Origin: Thermonema rossianum DSM 10300 | GTDB taxonomy: Bacteria > Bacteroidota > Bacteroidia > Cytophagales > Thermonemataceae | Reading direction: 5' to 3' | Length of the DNA stretch: 64,000 bases | Assembly: GCF_000426825.1 (NCBI RefSeq) | Contig: NZ_AUGC01000014.1 | Coordinates: forward strand, 1-64,000 | Notes under the pieces: generated by a model | The model's database searches: none | Seen by the model: only the letters and a program-made list of their open reading frames with translations | What the model was told of the DNA's origin: nothing | Shown: piece by piece, positions 42,450 through 49,685 of the stretch | Layout of the letters: every line of letters begins with the position of its first letter | How positions within the stretch are numbered: the first letter of the stretch is position 1 | Position numbers and translations under genes: made by a program

Positions 42450-43301
42450 ATGCAGCGAATATTAACAACCCTCTTTTTGAGCTTGCTGAGCAGCTGGCTT
42501 TATGCCCAGTCGCACAGCTGCTGTCTGGACGCCACCCGTGCTTTTGCCGCCTTTGCCGCAGACAAAAACTTTAACAGCCGGCACGAAAGCCCGCGCCCTT
42601 ACCGGCACGTGAGCGACATAGGAAAAGACATCACCTTTCCCGTGGCCGGTGGACAGCCCGCCCACGCCTACGAGCTGCGGGTAAAAGGTCCATCTCATCT
42701 ATGGCTCTTTGTTTTTCACGAATGGTGGGGCCTCAACGACCATATCAAAAAAGAAGCCGAAAAGCTATACCACGACCTGAACGGGCAAGTGAACGTTCTG
42801 GCTTTGGACCTTTACGATCGAAAAGTAGCCGATACACGCGAGGAAGCGGCCCGGCTCATGCAAAACGCTCAAGAGGCACGCATCCGGGCAATCATTCGCG
42901 GTGGCGCAGCCTATGCAGGCAAGAAAGCGCGCATAGCCACCATCGGGTGGTGCTTTGGCGGCGGATGGTCTATGCAGGCAGCCTTGATGCTGGGCAAGCA
43001 AGCACGCGCTTGCATCATATACTATGGCATGCCGGAGCAAAATGTGGAAAAGCTCAAAGAGCTGCAGGCACCTGTCTTGGGCATCTTTGCCAAGCAAGAC
43101 CGCTGGATTACCCCCGAAGTGGTAAAAACTTTTGAACAGGCGATGCAGGAGGCCGGCAAGTCCGTAGAGGTGCATTTGTACGATGCCGACCACGCCTTTG
43201 CCAATCCAAGCAACCCGCGTTATCAAAGCGAAGCTACGGCACAGGCCTATGAACAAAGCTTGCGCTTTTTGAAAGCACACTTGCTTGAAAAAGGCAAATA
43301 A
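42450..43301 (+). CDS. Secreted dienelactone hydrolase-family protein
   Basis: 283 residues with a signal peptide (cleavage after YAQ, about residue 20), so it acts in the periplasm. The alpha/beta-hydrolase catalytic residues of this family are present: Cys168 in GWCFGGGW, an Asp in 'FAKQDRWITPE', and a His in 'YDADHAFANPS'. Glu91 in 'HEWWGLND' matches the Glu that helps position the Cys in classical dienelactone hydrolase. The true substrate may be any small ester. It is monocistronic and ends before a two-way terminator. Confidence 0.87.
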   Translation: MQRILTTLFLSLLSSWLYAQSHSCCLDATRAFAAFAADKNFNSRHESPRPYRHVSDIGKDITFPVAGGQPAHAYELRVKGPSHLWLFVFHEWWGLNDHIKKEAEKLYHDLNGQVNVLALDLYDRKVADTREEAARLMQNAQEARIRAIIRGGAAYAGKKARIATIGWCFGGGWSMQAALMLGKQARACIIYYGMPEQNVEKLKELQAPVLGIFAKQDRWITPEVVKTFEQAMQEAGKSVEVHLYDADHAFANPSNPRYQSEATAQAYEQSLRFLKAHLLEKGK

Positions 43302-43313
43302 AGCCTCACAAAA

Positions 43314-43339
43314 AAAGGGAGCCTTATCCGGCTCCCTTT
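43314..43339. terminator. Two-way terminator between dienelactone hydrolase and exbD
   Basis: AAAGGGAGCC (43314-43323) and GGCTCCCTTT (43330-43339) form a perfect 10-bp stem around TTATCC. The minus strand has a 7-T tail, suiting the exb operon; the plus side has a short T-run from the stem itself. Confidence 0.85.
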
Positions 43340-43363
43340 ATCCATTTGATAGCAAAGCTGCTC

Positions 43364-43834
43364 TTATTGCTCAGAAGCACTTGCTTTCACCGCATTGAAC
43401 AATACCATCCGCAGCTCATTGTCGCGCAGGGTATTGGTCACATCGCTCACTACCCCCATTTTCACGTCTTTATCTATTTTAAGCGATACAATCATCTTTG
43501 CACGCTTTTCCAAAGGCAGGGCTGCCTGCTCTTCCAAGAGCAAGGGGGCAATGGCACTGGGTTCAAGCAGTACATCGTTCACCTGTACACGCGGCTCCGA
43601 ACCATAAGCGGCCTTGTTGATAGGCGGTCCGATGTACACATAGCTCACCACGGTGGGGTCATCTATCGACTGTATCTGGCTTGCATGCGGTAGTTCTTGC
43701 TCTACGAGTACCTGCTCAGGTTTGAGCTGAGTGGTCACCATAAAGAAGAACAAGAGCATGAAGATAATGTCGGGTAGCGCCGCCGTGGGTATATCCTGTT
43801 TTGCTTTTGTTTTCTTCTTAAAATGCCCTTGCAT
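43364..43834 (-). CDS. exbD: ExbD-family biopolymer transport protein (second)
   Basis: 156 residues. One N-terminal membrane helix has the conserved Asp in 'TAALPDIIFMLLFFFMVTTQ', needed for proton coupling in TonB/Tol systems. The periplasmic part includes 'KRAKMIVSLKIDKDVKMGVV' and 'TNTLRDNELRMVLFNAVKA'. The preceding gene encodes a second, different ExbD (2 bp away), so two ExbD subunits accompany one ExbB. Both would couple proton flow to outer-membrane import. Confidence 0.9.
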   Translation of the reverse strand: MQGHFKKKTKAKQDIPTAALPDIIFMLLFFFMVTTQLKPEQVLVEQELPHASQIQSIDDPTVVSYVYIGPPINKAAYGSEPRVQVNDVLLEPSAIAPLLLEEQAALPLEKRAKMIVSLKIDKDVKMGVVSDVTNTLRDNELRMVLFNAVKASASEQ

Positions 43835-43836
43835 GA

Positions 43837-44400
43837 TTATTTCTTTTTATTGGGATCAGCAATCGAAATCATCATCGGGATACGCTCTTTCACCTGCTGA
43901 TACTTTTGTTTCATATCGGGCGGGAGCTTATCCTCTTTGATAGCCAAGTATTGCTCTACGGTAATACCCAAGGCTTCGGCCCGGGCCTCATGATAAGCCT
44001 GCTTCACCCGGTCCAACACTTTGATATACATATCGTAGCTGGTGCCACGGTCCACTTTGATGGAAACCACCGCTTTTTGGGGGCTGTCTGAAAGTTTGGG
44101 GTCGCGCCCGTTGTTGGTAATATGACGCTTCACCGCATCTTTCAGATTGGCCAAATCCATGATTTCATCCTCTACCAGCAACTCGTCGTTGCGGTTTACC
44201 AGTATTTTAAAGAGGTTGCGGTCATTGATTTCCTTTTGCACCTGTTCCTGATTGGGGTCCTTCTTGGCAGGCAAGACCATGGGAATCCCCTCTTCGGCGG
44301 GGAACTGGGTCGTTACCAAGAAGAAAATCAGCAACAGGAAAGCAATATCGGCCATGGCTCCTGCACTAATCTCCGGTGCTTGTCTTTCTTTTTTTGCCAT
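43837..44400 (-). CDS. exbD: ExbD-family biopolymer transport protein (first)
   Basis: 187 residues. The membrane helix is 'GAMADIAFLLLIFFLVTTQF' with the key Asp; a periplasmic part with 'DLANLKDAVKRHITNNGRDP' and 'AVVSIKVDRGTSYDMYIKVL' follows, and the C terminus is Lys-rich ('SIADPNKKK'). It is longer than the second ExbD by about 30 residues because of 'DKLPPDMKQKYQQVKERIPM' near its end. It belongs to the ExbB/small protein/ExbD/ExbD operon. Confidence 0.9.
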   Translation of the reverse strand: MAKKERQAPEISAGAMADIAFLLLIFFLVTTQFPAEEGIPMVLPAKKDPNQEQVQKEINDRNLFKILVNRNDELLVEDEIMDLANLKDAVKRHITNNGRDPKLSDSPQKAVVSIKVDRGTSYDMYIKVLDRVKQAYHEARAEALGITVEQYLAIKEDKLPPDMKQKYQQVKERIPMMISIADPNKKK

Positions 44401-44408
44401 GATGCTGA

Positions 44409-44816
44409 TTATCTAAGGATACGTAATACTTCGGTAACAATGATGCTCAGGAAAGCGACCGCCAGCAATATATAGAAGGTAATGATAACGCCTCCATATA
44501 ATTTGATAGAACCGGCGGTGACGCCGAAACGCTCTGCCAGCTGTGCCGGCACGTCAGAACCGGCTACAGCCCAGCCAATCAGGAAAACAACGCCCAAGGC
44601 CAAGATGCCGATGCCGGTCTTGGCTAACTTCTTGGGGTCCGGATTGGTTACGATGGGCAGGAAGATAGCCAGTACTGCTGCCAAGCCAATGGCTATGTAA
44701 GCCACAATCACTAAGATGTTGACACTGGCAGGCACCTCCGCTCCTCCTTGCGCATAGGCGAGGTTGGATATATTGGCGATACCCCAAAGGGCAAGTATAT
44801 TCAAAATTCTTTTCAT
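44409..44816 (-). CDS. Conserved small membrane protein between ExbB and ExbD
   Basis: 135 residues from ATG at 44816 (an ATG at 44858 would overlap the exbB stop). A signal or first helix ends near 'NLAYAQ', then three further helices: 'ILVIVAYIAIGLAAVLAIFL', 'LAKTGIGILALGVVFLIGWA' and 'IITFYILLAVAFLSIIVTEV'. The middle loop 'VTNPDPKKLAKTG' is polar. It lies 41 bp after exbB and 8 bp before the first ExbD, always on the operon strand, so it probably modulates the proton channel. I do not recognise a named family. Confidence 0.72.
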   Translation of the reverse strand: MKRILNILALWGIANISNLAYAQGGAEVPASVNILVIVAYIAIGLAAVLAIFLPIVTNPDPKKLAKTGIGILALGVVFLIGWAVAGSDVPAQLAERFGVTAGSIKLYGGVIITFYILLAVAFLSIIVTEVLRILR

Positions 44817-44857
44817 AACATCTTGAAAATTAAGATTTAGAGAAAGGGAAGAAGGCA

Positions 44858-45706
44858 TTACTTCAACAAGCCAGCTTTATGACGCACCAAGAGGTCAACC
44901 AAGCTAATAGAAGCATCTTCCATTTCATTTACCATGCTGTCGATTTTCGACACGCAGTAGTTATAGAAGATTTGAAGAATCACACCTACAATCAAACCAC
45001 CAATGGTAGTCAAAAGAGCCACCTTGATTTCACCGGCAATCAAAGAAGCATCGAGGTTACCGGCCTGCTGGATTTTGTCGAAAGCGGCTACCATACCCAA
45101 TACAGTACCCATGAAACCAAGCATAGGTGCAATGGCAATGAAAAGAGAAACCCATACAAGACCACGCTCCAGCTTACCCATGATTACCGAACCGTAAGCC
45201 AGTACAGATTTTTCTACCATTTCGATGCCTTCGTCTATGCGCATCAAACCTTGAGCGAACAAAGAGGCTACAGCACCCTTATGGTTTTGAGCTACTTTCA
45301 ATGCACCGTCGGTACCTTGTGTTTTGAGTGCTTCTTCAATTTCAGTCAAAAGCTTCTTGGTGTTGGTAGAGCTCAGGTTCAAGTAAATGATACGCTCAAT
45401 AGAGATAGCCAAACCAAGAATCAAGCAGACGAGGATGATAGACATGAACTCTACCCCACCCTCGATAAACTTCTCAAGTACAAACTGATGGAAAGAAGGC
45501 TCTTCTGCTTTTGTTTCTTCTTGTGCGGTAGCTTCTTGTGCGGTAGCTTCTGTTTCAACCGGTGCCACTTCTTCGGTGGTAGCCGCAGTGTCCGTACTTA
45601 CTGCTTCTTCGGTAGCAGCGGTGGTGTCGGTTTCAGTTTGAGCAAACACGGGAGCTTGCACGTACAAAAGACCGGCTAAGGCGAAAATAGAGAATAGCTT
45701 TTTCAT
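44858..45706 (-). CDS. exbB: MotA/TolQ/ExbB-family proton channel with extended N terminus
   Basis: 282 residues from ATG at 45706 (a second in-frame ATG lies at 45715). A signal sequence ends APVFAQ, followed by an acidic linker of about 50 residues made of Thr, Ala, Glu and Pro in repeated units ('EATAQEATAQEETKAEE'). The channel part has three helices: 'EFMSIILVCLILGLAISIER', 'GLVWVSLFIAIAPMLGFMGT' and 'EIKVALLTTIGGLIVGVILQ', with TolQ/ExbB signatures. It pairs with the two ExbD proteins to energise TonB-dependent import. A DNA tandem repeat underlies the linker. Confidence 0.92.
   Translation of the reverse strand: MKKLFSIFALAGLLYVQAPVFAQTETDTTAATEEAVSTDTAATTEEVAPVETEATAQEATAQEETKAEEPSFHQFVLEKFIEGGVEFMSIILVCLILGLAISIERIIYLNLSSTNTKKLLTEIEEALKTQGTDGALKVAQNHKGAVASLFAQGLMRIDEGIEMVEKSVLAYGSVIMGKLERGLVWVSLFIAIAPMLGFMGTVLGMVAAFDKIQQAGNLDASLIAGEIKVALLTTIGGLIVGVILQIFYNYCVSKIDSMVNEMEDASISLVDLLVRHKAGLLK
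45517..45550. repeat. 15-bp tandem repeat inside exbB linker
   Basis: CTTCTTGTGCGGTAG occurs at 45517-45531 and 45532-45546, followed by a partial copy. On the coding strand it encodes the repeated EATAQ unit in the linker after the signal peptide. Unit number changes would lengthen or shorten the linker in frame. Confidence 0.75.
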
Positions 45707-45770
45707 ACTCAACACTTTAGTTGTTTAAACGCTTGAATTTAGAACCATGAATCGATTTAAAAATAAATAG

Positions 45771-45859
45771 CAGAGAGGACGGGATTCGAACCCGCGATCC
45801 CGGTTTTCCGGGATACACGCTTTCCAGGCGTGCGCCTTCGACCACTCGGCCACCTCTCT
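45771..45859 (-). tRNA. tRNA-Ser (anticodon GGA)
   Basis: 89 nt on the minus strand with the long variable arm of a class II tRNA ('ATCCCGG' to 'CCGGGAT' stem). The acceptor stem AGAGAGG pairs with CCTCTCT and the discriminator is G. The anticodon arm is CACGC-CTGGAAA-GCGTG, giving GGA. The T-arm is GCGGG-TTCGAAT-CCCGT. No 3' CCA is encoded. It lies upstream of the exbB gene on the same strand. Confidence 0.97.
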
Positions 45860-45920
45860 GTACTTCTTCAAAAGAAGCCGAAACAAAAGCAAATCAAGCC
45901 TTGCTTCGAAGCTTCCGATG

Positions 45921-45951
45921 CAAATATGATTATTTTCCTAATTACATGCAA
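45921..45951 (-). promoter_or_regulatory. Candidate promoter for tRNA-Ser
   Basis: On the minus strand TTG (45951-45949) and CATATTTG (45928-45921) are 20 nt apart; the second matches TAnnTTTG at 7 of 8 positions. It would leave a leader of about 55 nt before the tRNA. Confidence 0.45.
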
Positions 45952-45980
45952 ATTTTGTTTGGTGGTATCTTCATGTACCA

Positions 45981-47057
45981 TCATTTGGTTATTTCACCAC
46001 GCACATTCTCTTTGATTAGTCTTTTCACTTCTTCTTTAGGGCATTCTTTTCCGAGTAAAAACATCAGCTTCGTGATGGCTGCCTCCACAGTCATGTCTTC
46101 AGCGCTTAAAATACCCATTTTTTCCAATGTATGGCTGGTTTCATAGGTTCCCTGCACCACACGCCCCCCATAACACTGCGATACATTCAGCAAAATCTTA
46201 TCAGCTTGTAAGGCTTTTTCCAAAAGTCTTAAAAAACCGGGATTTGTGGGGGCCGTTCCCGAGCCGTAGGTCTGCAAAACCACTGCTTTGGCGGCAGAAT
46301 GCAGCAACACAGCCTCCATCAAAGGCAGCGGCATGCCCGGGTATAAACGCAGCAGTGCCACGGATGGGTCAAATTGCTTGTGCACCCGCAGAGAAGCGCC
46401 GGCAGGATAGGGCAAAATGTAGCTGTCCTGAAAGCGGATACGGATGCCGGCTTTTGCCAAAAAGGGATAATTGGGCGAATCAAAGGCATCGAAATCCTCG
46501 CTTTCCACCTTTTTCACCCGGTTGCCACGCCATAGGTGATAGTCGAAATACACGCACACCTCCGGCACACGCGCACGCCCGTCGGGGTGCTTCATGGCAG
46601 CAATTTCCAGGGCAGTAATCAGGTTGGAACGTGCATCGTTGCGCGCCTCGCCAATGGGCAATTGAGCCCCGGTAAAGATGATGGGTTTTTGCAGGTTTTC
46701 GAACATAAAGCTAAGTGCCGAAGCACTATATGCCATGGTGTCGGTGCCGTGCAAAATAACGAAGCCGTCATAGGCATGGTAGTACTGCTCGATGATAGCA
46801 GCCCACTCTTGCCAATGCGCGGGGGTGATATTGGCTGAGTCGAGCAGTGGTGTGAGTGTAAGCACCGTAATGCGAAAGTCGAAACGACGCAGCTCGGGCA
46901 GCCGTTCCAGTATTTGACTAAAATCGAAAGGCACCAGATATTGCCCGGAGGGGTCGTACTGCATGCCTAAGGTACCGCCCGTGTAAAGTACCAAGATATG
47001 AGCGCGGGGCGGCTTGGGCAAAGCGGTGTCTATTTCTATGAGCTGATCTACCGGCAT
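45981..47057 (-). CDS. ansA: Type I L-asparaginase
   Basis: 358 residues. It hydrolyses asparagine to aspartate and ammonia. The first catalytic Thr lies in 'LVLYTGGTLGMQYDP' and the second Thr-Asp pair in 'FVILHGTDTMAYSASALSFM', followed by 'IFTGAQLPIGEARNDARSNL'. No signal peptide is seen, fitting the cytoplasmic type I enzyme. The gene follows tatD on the same strand with a 3-bp gap. Confidence 0.94.
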   Translation of the reverse strand: MPVDQLIEIDTALPKPPRAHILVLYTGGTLGMQYDPSGQYLVPFDFSQILERLPELRRFDFRITVLTLTPLLDSANITPAHWQEWAAIIEQYYHAYDGFVILHGTDTMAYSASALSFMFENLQKPIIFTGAQLPIGEARNDARSNLITALEIAAMKHPDGRARVPEVCVYFDYHLWRGNRVKKVESEDFDAFDSPNYPFLAKAGIRIRFQDSYILPYPAGASLRVHKQFDPSVALLRLYPGMPLPLMEAVLLHSAAKAVVLQTYGSGTAPTNPGFLRLLEKALQADKILLNVSQCYGGRVVQGTYETSHTLEKMGILSAEDMTVEAAITKLMFLLGKECPKEEVKRLIKENVRGEITK

Positions 47058-47060
47058 AGG

Positions 47061-47837
47061 CTATTGTTTTTTAGAAAAGAAAAGGCGCTGTACATTCTCT
47101 TCGGTCTGTTTGGATAGCTGCTCAAGCGGCATATCCATCAAAGCAGCTACACGTTGCGCAATCAAGGGGATATAGGCGGGCTCGTTTCGCTTGCCCCTGT
47201 AAGGAACGGGGCTTAAATAAGGCGCATCGGTTTCCAAGAGGATGCGCTCCGGGTTCAGATACGGCACCACCCGCTCCATACCTGCTTTTTTGAAGGTGGT
47301 CACACCGCCCAAGCCCACATAAAAACCGAGTGCTTCGATGCGGGATGCCTGTTCTGCCGTGCCGGTAAAGCAATGAAAGACACCACGCAAAGAACCATCT
47401 TGTAATTGCTCCAGCAGTTCAATGGTTTCATCCATAGACTCGCGGCAATGGATAATCAAGGGCAGGTCCAAACTTTTTGCCCAGCTTGCCTGTATTTTAA
47501 ATGCTTCCAGCTGCTGCTCCCAAAAGGTGGTATCCCAATAGCGGTCGGTGCCCATCTCCCCTATTGCCACAAAAGGGCGACGCTGCAGCCACTCTTCCAC
47601 CACGCGCAGCTCTTCTTCGAAATCTGCCTTGACCGAACAGGGGTGCAACCCCATGGCGGCAAAGCAATGCCCGGGATAGGCAGCTTCGAGCTGCAACATA
47701 TCATCTATGGACGTGCGGTCGATGTTTGGCAGAATAATACGGCGGACGCCCTGCTCAAAAGCACGCGTTATGGTTTGCGTCCGGTCTTCGTTGAACTGTT
47801 GGAGATACAAGTGGCAATGTGTGTCTGTCCAATGCAT
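47061..47837 (-). CDS. TatD-family metal-dependent hydrolase
   Basis: 258 residues. The N-terminal metal motif is 'WTDTHCHLYLQQF', followed by 'GLHPCSVKADFEEEL', 'AIGEMGTDRYWDTTFWEQQL' with a metal-binding Glu, 'LPLIIHCRESMDETIELLEQ', 'GVFHCFTGTAEQASRIEALG' and 'RILLETDAPYLSPVPYRGKR', all in TatD order. TatD proteins are DNases/exonucleases with roles in DNA repair or quality control. It lies 3 bp upstream of ansA and downstream of amn by about 85 bp. Confidence 0.93.
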   Translation of the reverse strand: MHWTDTHCHLYLQQFNEDRTQTITRAFEQGVRRIILPNIDRTSIDDMLQLEAAYPGHCFAAMGLHPCSVKADFEEELRVVEEWLQRRPFVAIGEMGTDRYWDTTFWEQQLEAFKIQASWAKSLDLPLIIHCRESMDETIELLEQLQDGSLRGVFHCFTGTAEQASRIEALGFYVGLGGVTTFKKAGMERVVPYLNPERILLETDAPYLSPVPYRGKRNEPAYIPLIAQRVAALMDMPLEQLSKQTEENVQRLFFSKKQ

Positions 47838-47884
47838 GCTTGAATGGTATTTTTTACTTTTCGAGGAGGTAAATAAAACAAGAA

Positions 47885-47907
47885 TTGCCGGTGATTCCTA
47901 CCGGCAA
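47885..47907 (-). terminator. Terminator downstream of amn
   Basis: TTGCCGG (47885-47891) and CCGGCAA (47901-47907) pair perfectly around a 9-nt loop. A moderately T-rich tail follows on the minus strand, 15 bp past the amn stop. Confidence 0.65.
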
Positions 47908-47922
47908 CTGTCCACTTGCCGC

Positions 47923-48696
47923 TTATTCGAAACGCAAATGCTTCACCGACTCGCCCGAAATTGCCAGTTCTGTGAGCGAATCGATACCTATTTGCAAGTG
48001 CACCGGTGCAAATTGGCGCGTTACGTGCTTGTCGCTCTCCGAGGTTTTCACCCCTTCGGGAATCATGGGCACATCGGATACCAGCAGCAAAGCGCCATGC
48101 GGTATTTTATTGACAAAACCAACGATAAACAAAGTGGCGGTTTCCATATCGATGCCCATCACCCGGGTTTTGCGCAAATACTCTTTAAAAGCCACATCAT
48201 GCTCCCACACCCGGCGGTTGGTGGTATATACCGTGCCGGTCCAATAGTCCATGTCGTTTTTTACAATCATGGCAGAGACTGCCTTTTGCAGGCGGAACGA
48301 AGGCAAAGCCGGAATTTCAGGGGGCATGTAGTCGTTGCTGGTACCTTCGCCCCGTATGGCAGCAATGGGCAGGATGAGGTCGCCCACGGCAATGTCTTTT
48401 TTCAGTCCACCGCATTTTCCCAAAAACAAAACAGCCTTGGGACTCACTGCCGAAAGCAAGTCCATGATAGTAGCCGCCATGGCACTCCCCATGCCAAAGT
48501 TCACAATGGTAATCAAGTCGGAAGAAGCTGTTTGCATGGGCTTGTCGAGCCCGCGTATGGGCACATTAAACTTTTCGGCAAACATTTCCACGTAATTGTG
48601 GAAATTGGTGAGCAAAATATACTCTCTGAACTCCTCCAAGGGGGTGCCGGTATAACGCGGCAACCAATCTTTCACAATCTCTTCTTTCGTTTTCAT
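47923..48696 (-). CDS. amn: AMP nucleosidase (short form)
   Basis: 257 residues, about half the length of E. coli Amn, keeping the phosphorylase-like catalytic domain. It splits AMP to adenine and ribose 5-phosphate. Family landmarks are 'IVNFGMGSAMAATIMDLLSA', 'AVLFLGKCGGLKKDIAVGDL', 'GEGTSNDYMPPEIPALPSF', 'WTGTVYTTNRRVWEH' and 'VMGIDMETATLFIVGF', where the Glu/Asp pair binds the ribose. The gene lies between lgt and tatD with a terminator on each side, so it is probably its own unit. Confidence 0.9.
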   Translation of the reverse strand: MKTKEEIVKDWLPRYTGTPLEEFREYILLTNFHNYVEMFAEKFNVPIRGLDKPMQTASSDLITIVNFGMGSAMAATIMDLLSAVSPKAVLFLGKCGGLKKDIAVGDLILPIAAIRGEGTSNDYMPPEIPALPSFRLQKAVSAMIVKNDMDYWTGTVYTTNRRVWEHDVAFKEYLRKTRVMGIDMETATLFIVGFVNKIPHGALLLVSDVPMIPEGVKTSESDKHVTRQFAPVHLQIGIDSLTELAISGESVKHLRFE

Positions 48697-48746
48697 GTGG
48701 TTTATGTTTTTTTAGGTTGAAAATAAATGAGTAATTATATGCCAAA

Positions 48747-48771
48747 ACCTCCCAAGGACTTCCGGGGAGGT
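48747..48771 (-). terminator. Terminator-like hairpin after lgt
   Basis: ACCTCCC (48747-48753) and GGGAGGT (48765-48771) pair around an 11-nt loop, and TTTT follows on the minus strand. Another small hairpin (AATTCCT at 48783-48789, AGGAATT at 48795-48801) overlaps the lgt stop codon. Confidence 0.6.
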
Positions 48772-48799
48772 GCTAAAGCATGAATTCCTGAAAGAGGAA

Positions 48800-49603
48800 T
48801 TATATTTGTGTGTTTACGTCTTTTTTCCAGGCGCGTGCCATGAGCCACAACCCGCCCAAGACGGCAGGGATACTTAGAATCTGCCCCATATTGAGCGGCA
48901 GTTGGTCTTCAAAAGGCACCTGGTTGTCTTTGACAAACTCTACCAAAAAGCGGAAGCCAAAAACCATCACCAGGAACAAGCCCAGCAGTGCCCCTTGCGG
49001 CAGCTTACTTTGGTGCTTTTGATAAATGCGCCAGAGTACATAGAACGTAAAGAAATAAAACAGCGACTCATAGATTTGGGTAGGATGCCGGGCAAAGTCT
49101 TCGCCATTGCGCACAAAAATAAAACCCCAAGGTAAGTCGGTCGGTTTGCCCACAATTTCCGAGTTCATCAAGTTGCCCAGGCGTACAAACCCGCCACCCA
49201 GCGCTACGGGAATCACCACCCGGTCTGTTACCCATAAAAAGGGTTGGTCCGGACGGGAACGGCTATACAGATACAAAGCTGTGAGTATGCCAATGGCTGC
49301 CCCATGGCTGGCAAGCCCACCCTCCCATATCTTCAAAATTTCCACAGGATTCGACAAATAATAGTCGGGCTGATAAAACAGACAGTGCCCCAAGCGAGCC
49401 CCCACTATGGTGGCTATGATAACATAGACCGTCAACTTATCCAGGTCTTTTTCGGGCTTGCCTTCTATTTTAAATATCTTGGCAAGGATGTTTGACCCCA
49501 GCAAGAAAGCAATGGCAAACATGAGTCCATACCAGCGAATCTCCCTGCCGAATATTTCAACGATGGCGGGGTCCACATCCCAACGGATAAAGAGTAAATC
49601 CAT
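48800..49603 (-). CDS. lgt: Prolipoprotein diacylglyceryl transferase
   Basis: 267 residues from ATG at 49603 (an upstream ATG at 49642 would add 13 residues). It adds diacylglycerol to the lipobox cysteine of lipoproteins at the inner membrane. Seven membrane helices are expected. Family motifs include 'REIRWYGLMFAIAFLLG', 'RLGHCLFYQPDYYLSNPVEI', 'GGLASHGAAIGILTALYLYS' with the catalytic His-Gly, 'RLGNLMNSEIVGKPTDLPWG' and 'RHPTQIYESLFYFFTFYVLW'. Its substrates here include the DUF3347, HMBD and nuclease lipoproteins. Confidence 0.95.
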   Translation of the reverse strand: MDLLFIRWDVDPAIVEIFGREIRWYGLMFAIAFLLGSNILAKIFKIEGKPEKDLDKLTVYVIIATIVGARLGHCLFYQPDYYLSNPVEILKIWEGGLASHGAAIGILTALYLYSRSRPDQPFLWVTDRVVIPVALGGGFVRLGNLMNSEIVGKPTDLPWGFIFVRNGEDFARHPTQIYESLFYFFTFYVLWRIYQKHQSKLPQGALLGLFLVMVFGFRFLVEFVKDNQVPFEDQLPLNMGQILSIPAVLGGLWLMARAWKKDVNTQI

Positions 49604-49685
49604 AAGCAGTTCTTTTGCCCAAAGATAGCAGTTCAAAGGCAAAAAAGAAAAATTATTCGCTACACCTCACAAGCCGCCCTTCTGC

